DNA from: Clostridium sp. CAG:1000
GTDB lineage: Bacteria > Bacillota_I > Bacilli_A > RF39 > UBA660
DNA: 12,167 bases
NCBI GenBank assembly: GCA_000436975.1
Contig: HG000345.1
Coordinates: 73,161 to 85,327 of the forward strand
Direction: 5' to 3'
In this document: positions 6,431-12,167 of the stretch, in pieces
Layout: every line of letters begins with the position of its first letter
How positions within the stretch are numbered: the stretch's first letter is position 1
Translations under genes and position numbers: made by a program
Notes under the pieces: generated by a model
Told to the model about the DNA's origin: nothing
Seen by the model: only the letters and a program-made list of their open reading frames with translations
Database searches by the model: none

Positions 6431-8020
6431 CTACTCATTAAAAATATCAGGCAAATCATTTTCAAGTAATACATATGTGTTTTTATCACTTAGCTTTCTC
6501 ATTAACGGGAATGCGTCTTTAACATCATTTAATATATGAATTTTTTTGTCACTAAATTTTTCTTTTTTAAGACCATCTAGTATTGGCTTTGTTTGATGTT
6601 CTCCTATTAGAATTACTTCATCACACACAGAAGCAATATGACGACCAAACTCCATATTTGCATTATATTCTTCACTACCAAGTTCTATCATACCAGGAGT
6701 CACTATTATCTTTTTACCATCCATTAAATTTAATACATCAACTGCCATTTTAGAGCCAACAGGATTAGAATTATAAGCATCATCTATTATATTGATATTG
6801 CCATACTTTTTAAGTTCTAATCTATGTTCTATAGTTTTAATTCTCTTAACACCAATTTGTATTTGTTCAATATCAAGGCCTAAATTATATGCAAGAAGTA
6901 TAGCCTCAGAAATATTATATATGTTAGCAATACCTAACAATTTAGTTTCAAATTCATATTCTTTTTTTGTATCCTTAAATACACAAGTAAATTTAGTTCC
7001 ATTACTAGATACTTTAATTTTATTAACGTATAAATCAGCAGTTTTATCTTTTGTAGATACCCATTTAACATGACATTTGCTTTTAATTTTATAACTTGTT
7101 TGATATTCATCATCTTTATTTAATATTGCAAGTCCATTAGAAGGTAATGAATCAATTAATTCAAATTTAGCTTTTTGTATATTTTCACGAGTCTTAAAGC
7201 TTTCTAAATGTGCAGTACCTATTGTAGTTAAAATAGCATACTCAGGTTTTACAAACTCAGCCTTTTCTTTAATCTCACCGACTTTAAAAGCGCCCATTTC
7301 AGCTATAAATACTTCACTGAATTTATCCATATAATTATTAATGGCATTAAATAATCCATACATTGTATTAAAACTCTTAGGTGTTGCAAATGAATTATAC
7401 TTAACATTCAAAATATCATTAAGGGCATTCTTAGTACTAGTCTTACCATAACTTCCAGTTATACCAATTCTCTTTAAGTTAGGCATAGACATAATTTTAT
7501 TCTTAGCTATATTTTTATAATGTAAGAACACCAACCCCTCTATAGGTTTATTAATAATATTAGCAAGCAATACCATAAAATAATTAAAATATACAAGTAA
7601 TCCTAAATATATATAATAGCCATATATTCTACCTTCAACAAAATCATATAGTATTGGTACAATTGCAATAGCATAAAGAATTAATAATGTGGCATATAAT
7701 CTTTTAATTCTTTTTGTTATTACAAGCGGCTTTTTATTTTGCTCTTTTTTAAGTAATTTATTATTTATAATAGTAACCACTGAATAAAAAATAGCAAATA
7801 TAATTACTGAAGCATTAAAACTAATAAGTTTAAATAACGCAAAAAATACAAACATAACATCAAAAGTAATAAATACCTTATCAACATTATCAAGTATCCA
7901 TTTGAAATATCTATTCCCGTCATTATACCAATTTTGTTGAAGCATATGCATTGCTTTTTTACTTTTACACACAATATAAATAAAATATGGTATTAATGAT
8001 AATATAAAGTATGTTCTCAT
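6431..8020 (-). CDS. murF: MurF-like Mur ligase with N-terminal membrane domain
   Basis: The C-terminal two thirds is a Mur ligase: P-loop TGSYGKTST at 188-196, EMG at 241-243, GTAHLESF at 268-275, a KAKFE segment with Lys285 at the carboxylated-lysine position, NIYNISEA near 366, EHRLE at 398-402 and DDAYNSNP at 413-420. These match MurF, which adds D-Ala-D-Ala to UDP-MurNAc-tripeptide using ATP. The first 175 residues are not the usual MurF substrate-binding domain; they hold about four hydrophobic segments (3-18, 48-86, 107-125, 135-156) with basic loops, so the catalytic part would sit on the inner membrane face. The C-terminus ends LLENDLPDIFNE instead of the usual KGS-type ending. The start has a GTGAGGAA ribosome binding site and lies 2 nt after the hydrolase stop. 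The ddl partner downstream supports a MurF role; substrate remains inferred. Confidence 0.85.
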   Translation of the reverse strand: MRTYFILSLIPYFIYIVCKSKKAMHMLQQNWYNDGNRYFKWILDNVDKVFITFDVMFVFFALFKLISFNASVIIFAIFYSVVTIINNKLLKKEQNKKPLVITKRIKRLYATLLILYAIAIVPILYDFVEGRIYGYYIYLGLLVYFNYFMVLLANIINKPIEGLVFLHYKNIAKNKIMSMPNLKRIGITGSYGKTSTKNALNDILNVKYNSFATPKSFNTMYGLFNAINNYMDKFSEVFIAEMGAFKVGEIKEKAEFVKPEYAILTTIGTAHLESFKTRENIQKAKFELIDSLPSNGLAILNKDDEYQTSYKIKSKCHVKWVSTKDKTADLYVNKIKVSSNGTKFTCVFKDTKKEYEFETKLLGIANIYNISEAILLAYNLGLDIEQIQIGVKRIKTIEHRLELKKYGNINIIDDAYNSNPVGSKMAVDVLNLMDGKKIIVTPGMIELGSEEYNANMEFGRHIASVCDEVILIGEHQTKPILDGLKKEKFSDKKIHILNDVKDAFPLMRKLSDKNTYVLLENDLPDIFNE

Positions 8021-8022
8021 AT

Positions 8023-8763
8023 TTATTCCTCACTTTCAATAAAACTTCTTAATACATTAATTGTTTGATTTAATCTCTCTAAATAAGCATAATGTGTACA
8101 TCCATCATAAATAACTAGTCCAGCATTAGGTATTAATTTTTCTAGTTGTTTACCATCTTCAAGAGATACAGCAGCATCCATAGTTCCCCAGATTAATAAA
8201 GACGGACACTTTATTTTAGTAACTTCATCACTTATATCAGTATTAACATGTTTTACTAGAACCTTTCTCATCATTTCACTAGCATTTTTATAATCAGTAG
8301 AACCAATATATTTTTTAGCGATGCCTTCTAGTCTATTCAATAAAGGCACCTTTTTGCAAAATCTTAATATCTTTAATTTAAAATTATCTTTTTCTATCTT
8401 CTTTTTATATGGACTTGCAATCAAAACTATCTTATTTGTTTTATATTTAGTAGCGTAAACAAGCGCAATTTTACCACCAAAAGAATGTCCTATTATAATA
8501 GGATTTTTAATTTTTTCACTTGTTAATAACTTGTTAACCATCTCAGCATAATCATATATTGTATATACTTCCCGAGGCTCCTCACTATCCCCAAATCCAG
8601 GTAAATCAATAATCATGCAATTATACTTTTTGATAAACGGTTTAGCAAGAGGAATCATCATTTGTATATTTTGACCCCATCCATGTAAAAAAACTAAACT
8701 TATTTTAGAATTATTATCATAATATTCATAATTAACATTACTATTTTTATAGTTAAACTTCAT
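8023..8763 (-). CDS. Alpha/beta hydrolase
   Basis: An alpha/beta-hydrolase-fold enzyme of about 246 residues. Counting from the upstream GTG at 8772 (3 residues longer), the oxyanion segment HGWGQN is at 30-35, nucleophile Ser97 lies in GHSFGG, Asp199 follows the WGTMDA strand, and His227 lies in GCTHYAY. The catalytic triad is therefore complete. There is no signal peptide, so it acts in the cytoplasm; a cap of about 60 residues lies between strands 6 and 7. Substrate cannot be told. It is the first gene of an operon with murF and ddl. ATG 8763 is preferred because AGGTGA (8769-8774) sits 5 nt upstream, though the GTG would lie almost exactly at the predicted transcription start. Confidence 0.88.
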   Translation of the reverse strand: MKFNYKNSNVNYEYYDNNSKISLVFLHGWGQNIQMMIPLAKPFIKKYNCMIIDLPGFGDSEEPREVYTIYDYAEMVNKLLTSEKIKNPIIIGHSFGGKIALVYATKYKTNKIVLIASPYKKKIEKDNFKLKILRFCKKVPLLNRLEGIAKKYIGSTDYKNASEMMRKVLVKHVNTDISDEVTKIKCPSLLIWGTMDAAVSLEDGKQLEKLIPNAGLVIYDGCTHYAYLERLNQTINVLRSFIESEE

Positions 8764-8779
8764 GTTATTCACCTACTTA

Positions 8780-8790
8780 ATTATAGCACA
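8780..8790 (-). promoter_or_regulatory. Promoter of the hydrolase-murF-ddl operon
   Basis: The minus strand reads TGTGCTATAAT, identical to the -10 region of the ZIP operon and a full TRTGn extended -10. No clear -35 is seen. The predicted start is near 8773, leaving a leader of about 10 nt that contains only the ribosome binding site. Confidence 0.65.
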
Positions 8791-8832
8791 ATGTATGCAT
8801 TTATAATATAAATACACACTTTCCTTTACATA

Positions 8833-8867
8833 AAAATACTATTATTGACTTTCAACAATAGTATTTT
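8833..8867 (-). terminator. Terminator of the signal peptidase / PEGA-like operon
   Basis: An 11-bp stem pairs AAAATACTATT (8833-8843) with AATAGTATTTT (8857-8867) over a 13-nt loop. Read on the minus strand it ends in a short T-run (TATTTTTATG). The stop codon of the PEGA-like gene (8842-8844) and its last codons lie in the hairpin. It separates this operon from the hydrolase promoter 45 nt further on. Confidence 0.7.
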
Positions 8868-9810
8868 CTTCATTTTTATTTAAATTAATAGTTAAATTTT
8901 CATCTTTTGTAACTTTAATATTTTCATTTATTTCTTTATAGTCATATTTAGACACATTATATGTTATTTCATCTTCATCATATACTAGCACTTTTTGAGT
9001 TCCTATTCCAGTTTTTAAAACCTCACTACCCTTATATATTGTCACAACTGAATCAGATGGAATAGGATTAACTATCACTGTATATTTATTTCTTTCCTTA
9101 AGTTCAATTTCCCTACTAATGTCATTATTCATAAGTATATTTAATTCCTCAGTATAGTAACCATCTTTACTAACAATTAATTTAACATTAGTATTTTCAT
9201 CAAATACATGTTCAATGCTACTTTTTGAAGTGTATTCATTACCAGTAGCAATCAACTTAATATCGCTATCATCAAGTGATTTAACCTTTAGTGTATACTC
9301 AGGAACTTTCTTATATGTAAACATTAATATACATTTTAAGTCCTTATTAGTAATGTTATTAGTTTTATATTTAAATGTTATCTTAAATGTATATTGACTC
9401 GCAGGATTAATTTTAGTTTTATTAATTTCCATATTATCAAAAACATATTCAATATTTGAGTTACTATAAACCTGATTTTCTACTTTAGTTATTATTAAAT
9501 TATCAGAAGATAAATTTGTAATTGTAATATCATAAGTAACGGTAGAATTCTTATTATTAAGAGTTATATCACTAACTAAATTGTATGCTGTATAATCAAT
9601 GTATGAAACAACACCATTATTAGTAGTCTTATAAATCTTAACATCTGTTATCCTCGACTCTTTTAAAGGCCTTACCAGTGCCTTACCATCAATTGCTAAA
9701 GAAGTTGAATAGGCAGAGAATCCTATTGTCAGTAATAAAATTGATACAGTTAAGAAAACAAATACTAAAGGATATATAATTTTTTTAGTGTTACTTTTCC
9801 TTTTTGCCAC
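8842..9810 (-). CDS. Surface protein with SipW-type signal/anchor and two PEGA-like repeats
   Basis: Protein of about 322 residues with no named family recognised over its full length. A basic N-terminus precedes one hydrophobic segment (11-31) and a GFSAYSTSL stretch that resembles the signal peptides of TasA/camelysin-like proteins cleaved by SipW-type peptidases. Residues 50-170 look like a beta-sandwich (ITNLSSDNLIITKV, then INPASQYTFKITFKY). Two related repeats follow, 172-238 and 243-311, sharing the VSK(D/Y)-(G/D)Y turn and resembling PEGA domains. No LPxTG-like signal ends the protein. The longest frame starts at an ATG at 9840, overlapping the upstream gene by 50 nt. GTG 9810 is preferred because GGAGG lies 5 nt before it and the overlap falls to 20 nt. 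It is the last gene of the operon with the ER-type signal peptidase, which probably processes it (inference). Confidence 0.7.
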   Translation of the reverse strand: MAKRKSNTKKIIYPLVFVFLTVSILLLTIGFSAYSTSLAIDGKALVRPLKESRITDVKIYKTTNNGVVSYIDYTAYNLVSDITLNNKNSTVTYDITITNLSSDNLIITKVENQVYSNSNIEYVFDNMEINKTKINPASQYTFKITFKYKTNNITNKDLKCILMFTYKKVPEYTLKVKSLDDSDIKLIATGNEYTSKSSIEHVFDENTNVKLIVSKDGYYTEELNILMNNDISREIELKERNKYTVIVNPIPSDSVVTIYKGSEVLKTGIGTQKVLVYDEDEITYNVSKYDYKEINENIKVTKDENLTINLNKNEENTIVESQ

Positions 9811-10894
9811 CTTTTCCTCCATTACAAACATCTTTCTCATTTAGTATATATTTATAAATTATATTGTCATTAATAATAACAAACTCAGCAGATTTATGTT
9901 CTTTTAATTCATTGTAAATAATTGGAGTACCTAAATTATCATGTATATCTCTTAGTTCTTCAAATGAAGACATATTTAATACTTTATAATCAGTCTCATC
10001 TATCTTATTTTGGGCATTACCTATAATACTATCGTAATCCTTTAGTAATTTTTTTAATATAATGTCATATTTAGATCTTTCTTTTAGTACAGAAACAATT
10101 GCCTTAATTAAAGATATCACAAAGAATAACTCTAATAATATAGATAATATAAATGCTACTAAATACTTAATATTTAAGTCCTTAAATCCCCTATCCTCAT
10201 ATATAGTCTTATAGTTATCAATATCATTACTATCCATCTTTATGTTAATAGTTTGTTCAGTTAATGGAATAACCAATGAAGATGTACTATCTATATCGAT
10301 TTTATTAGAAAACTTATCACTCTCAGCATTAGTCTTAACATTTAGCATAATAGTTAAATCACTACTAGATGTAAGTCCGTATGAAGTTTTAAATGATTTA
10401 ACAAAGTCATTAAAATGTTGATAATCTATAACAACATTCTGAGAAAAATCATTATGCATTAATTTATCTTTACTAATAGTTTTATCCTTAACTAATTTCT
10501 CAGTTTTCTCATATAATACTTCTTTTTTATCAGTATCATCATACACCCTAGTTATCGCATCAACACTATAAGTAGTTTTATATTTAAGCTCTTCACTAGA
10601 TATAAAGTTATAATCAAATGTTACATCTATATTTTTAATAAGACTTGCTATATAACTCATACCAGAGGATAAACTATTTTTATCATAATAATCATTATTT
10701 TTTAAATTAACCGTGTAGTTAGCAATACTTTTTTCTTTATACATCAAAGAAGATTGTGACTTAAATATAAAGGTTTGCATATAAAATACCACAGAGAAAC
10801 AACCAAGTAATAGTATTAAACATGTATATAATACGATAGAATACTTTTTACTAGAAAATTTATAATTATTTTTAGTTAAATCACTTTTTTTCAT
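9791..10894 (-). CDS. DUF5305-like two-TM membrane protein
   Basis: A 367-residue protein matching my memory of DUF5305, a family often near ER-type signal peptidases; function is unknown. TM1 spans about 18-41 and TM2 about 244-270. The roughly 200 residues between them are rich in beta-type sequence, Ser, Thr and Lys (for example NYTVNLKNNDYYD at 59-71) and should face outward. The cytoplasmic tail (275-367) contains KDYDSIIG, a Ser-Phe-Glu-Glu-Leu helix and IIYNEL, and ends NGGKGGKKEK. A start at 10918 would overlap the peptidase by 23 nt. ATG 10894 is preferred: AAAGGAGAT, inside the last codons of the peptidase gene, sits about 5 nt upstream, and the ATG follows that stop by 1 nt. It probably works with the peptidase, as partner or substrate (inference). 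Confidence 0.7.
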   Translation of the reverse strand: MKKSDLTKNNYKFSSKKYSIVLYTCLILLLGCFSVVFYMQTFIFKSQSSLMYKEKSIANYTVNLKNNDYYDKNSLSSGMSYIASLIKNIDVTFDYNFISSEELKYKTTYSVDAITRVYDDTDKKEVLYEKTEKLVKDKTISKDKLMHNDFSQNVVIDYQHFNDFVKSFKTSYGLTSSSDLTIMLNVKTNAESDKFSNKIDIDSTSSLVIPLTEQTINIKMDSNDIDNYKTIYEDRGFKDLNIKYLVAFILSILLELFFVISLIKAIVSVLKERSKYDIILKKLLKDYDSIIGNAQNKIDETDYKVLNMSSFEELRDIHDNLGTPIIYNELKEHKSAEFVIINDNIIYKYILNEKDVCNGGKGGKKEK

Positions 10895-10895
10895 T

Positions 10896-12041
10896 TTAAT
10901 CTCCTTTAATACGGTCATATATAGCTATAGTTGGGTAGCCTATATATCTAATTCTAAACTTTTCAAGGCCAACAATATTATCAATATCTAATAAATATCC
11001 ATCTGGTGAGTTATTATTATCGCCCTTAGTACTGTAAAATACTCCACTAGAAGTATTAATTTTATTAATTATTCTATGTACAACTGTTTTATTATCCATT
11101 TTGAAAGCTATAATATCTCCAACACTTAAATTCTTCTTTTCTTCCTCAGTAATATTCTCTATAATCACCATATCTCCTTTATTTATATTAGGAGTCATTG
11201 AACCAGTTGCTATAACAAATGTTCTATATTTAAAAAGACCACTTGATGTACATATTAATACTATCAAGAATACACTTAAAACTATGTAAATATAATTACC
11301 AATGCTTTTTTTATTTTTTATAATCACATTTCTACGCTTTAATTTATCAAATATGTTATATATAGACAAGAATATTAATAATGGAACTAATATATATAAT
11401 ACTGACTCTAAATAGTTACCAAAGTTAGGTATTATAGGCAATATATATTTAGGTATCTCCATTAAGTATCTATAAATAAGACATGGCTTATAGCTTGATT
11501 TAGTCGTAAGGAATGTTAAAAACATATTTTTACTAAGACTAGGTAAAACAAATAATCCAAACGTATTTAATACTTTATAAAAATTACCAAAATCAGTTAC
11601 CTTAATAATTAGTACAGTATCAATTAAAGTAAAAACAATAGAAGAAAGTACAAGCAACCACTTATTATCTTTAATTTGACTATTTAATATATATCTTAAT
11701 ATTTCAACCAAAGTAATAAAAATTAAAACAGGTAATATATTTTTAATAATACTAATAAAATTCAAGCTATATATATTTCTTGTAAATCCTATAAATAAAC
11801 CACTCAAATAAATAATAATATAGTATATGAATACATAAATAAATATTGTTAATATAATATCTTTATCATATCTAGATTTTACTTTTCTAAATCCTATTAA
11901 ATAATAAGATAATCCAATTAACAAAAATATAAACGCACATATACTATATTTATCTAATTTTTTAAAAATAAATAAATCAAAAAGTAAAACAAAAATAATA
12001 ATAGTTAATATAACTAAAGATCTTTTGTTTCCTTTTTTCAT
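10896..12041 (-). CDS. sipW: ER/SipW-type signal peptidase with N-terminal polytopic domain
   Basis: The last 130 residues are an S26 signal peptidase that cuts signal peptides on the outer membrane face. Ser281 lies in ATGSMTPNINKGD, and the general base is His322 (VVHRI) in place of the Lys of ordinary bacterial SPase I, which marks the ER/archaeal/SipW type. The TKGDNN box (338-343) carries the conserved Asp341. The preceding 245 residues form a membrane domain with about seven hydrophobic segments (9-26, 33-50, 61-86, 97-120, 128-147, 155-175, 212-231), and another TM (249-270) leads into the catalytic domain. SipW of Bacillus is about half this length, so the N-terminal part is an extra module of unknown role. 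The start has an AAAGGG site. The upstream partial gene is 19 nt away and DUF5305 follows after 1 nt, so the genes are co-expressed. Confidence 0.88.
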   Translation of the reverse strand: MKKGNKRSLVILTIIIFVLLFDLFIFKKLDKYSICAFIFLLIGLSYYLIGFRKVKSRYDKDIILTIFIYVFIYYIIIYLSGLFIGFTRNIYSLNFISIIKNILPVLIFITLVEILRYILNSQIKDNKWLLVLSSIVFTLIDTVLIIKVTDFGNFYKVLNTFGLFVLPSLSKNMFLTFLTTKSSYKPCLIYRYLMEIPKYILPIIPNFGNYLESVLYILVPLLIFLSIYNIFDKLKRRNVIIKNKKSIGNYIYIVLSVFLIVLICTSSGLFKYRTFVIATGSMTPNINKGDMVIIENITEEEKKNLSVGDIIAFKMDNKTVVHRIINKINTSSGVFYSTKGDNNNSPDGYLLDIDNIVGLEKFRIRYIGYPTIAIYDRIKGD

Positions 12042-12060
12042 TCTTTATTCCCTTTCTAAA

Positions 12061-12167
12061 TTAATCTTGTGTATAAATTAATGTTGTTGTTCCAATAGAT
12101 ATTTTAACTTCATCATTAACAGTTAATGTACTAGCACTTGGCCATTCTAATTTTAATTTAAAGCTTT
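12061..12167 (-). CDS. Partial gene: C-terminus of a probable secreted beta-strand protein
   Basis: Only the last 35 codons are in the window; the frame is open to the right edge and stops at TAA 12061-12063. The visible residues alternate in beta-strand fashion (FKLKLEWPSAS, then a TVNDEVKISIG strand and a TTTLIYTQD end). An EWP segment near the end recalls TasA/camelysin-like SipW substrates, but the piece is too short for a firm family. It lies 19 nt upstream of the signal peptidase gene in the same direction with no terminator between, so it belongs to the same operon and could be a further substrate of that peptidase. Confidence 0.6.
   Translation of the reverse strand, partial: SFKLKLEWPSASTLTVNDEVKISIGTTTLIYTQD

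Noticed and set aside
6792..7073. Plus-strand frame of 93 codons antisense to the murF-like gene
   Set aside because: It overlaps the well-supported Mur ligase core and resembles no family.
8773..8841. Small RNA or small gene between the secretion and murF operons
   Set aside because: The 69 bp are accounted for by the terminator of one operon and the promoter of the next.
11500..11800. Possible CPBP-type intramembrane protease in the N-terminal module of the signal peptidase (VEILRY at 112-117)
   Set aside because: The CPBP motif needs EExxxR plus later His-containing motifs; only one Glu and one Arg at the wrong spacing are present and no matching His motif is seen.

Overview
The window is a very AT-rich stretch of a bacterial chromosome with the hallmarks of a Gram-positive member of the Bacillota: peptidoglycan synthesis genes, a class B sortase, a SipW-like signal peptidase, GGAGG-type ribosome binding sites and sigma-A promoters with extended -10 boxes. 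TGA is used as a stop (end of the ZIP gene) and Trp is TGG, so the code is standard (table 11). Base composition and gene content suggest an uncultured gut Bacilli/Erysipelotrichia-like lineage (inference; no marker gene proves it). No rRNA, tRNA, CRISPR array, insertion sequence or phage gene is visible. Coding density is very high, and no non-coding stretch exceeds about 135 bp.

Left part (1-5217): the 3' end of a class A penicillin-binding protein is followed by a class B sortase (+). Converging on these is a two-gene operon (-) of a ZIP metal transporter and an RluA-type pseudouridine synthase. A sirtuin (+) diverges from the ZIP gene and converges on a small COG2426-type membrane protein (-). 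That gene in turn diverges from glutamate racemase murI (+).

Middle (5225-8763): a minus-strand operon runs alpha/beta hydrolase -> membrane-anchored MurF-like ligase -> D-Ala-D-Ala ligase. With murI (D-Glu supply) and the PBP (cross-linking), most of the window serves peptidoglycan precursor synthesis and assembly.

Right part (8842-12167): a tightly coupled minus-strand cassette encodes the tail of a probable secreted beta protein (cut by the window edge), an ER/SipW-type Ser-His signal peptidase fused to a large polytopic membrane domain, a DUF5305-like two-TM protein, and a protein with a SipW-type signal/anchor, a TasA-like beta region and two PEGA-like repeats. The cassette looks like a dedicated export and processing unit for a surface or matrix protein, and it is the most system-like part of the window.

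Regulation is compact. Promoters that can be read place transcription starts about 0-13 nt from start codons in five of six cases, and the sortase and sirtuin genes look leaderless. The sirtuin and ZIP promoters share overlapping -35 boxes. All three convergent gene pairs, and the end of the secretion cassette, have hairpin terminators built into the stop codons and last sense codons. Several starts given here were moved downstream of the longest open frame on ribosome-binding-site evidence (ZIP, hydrolase, DUF5305 and PEGA-like genes).
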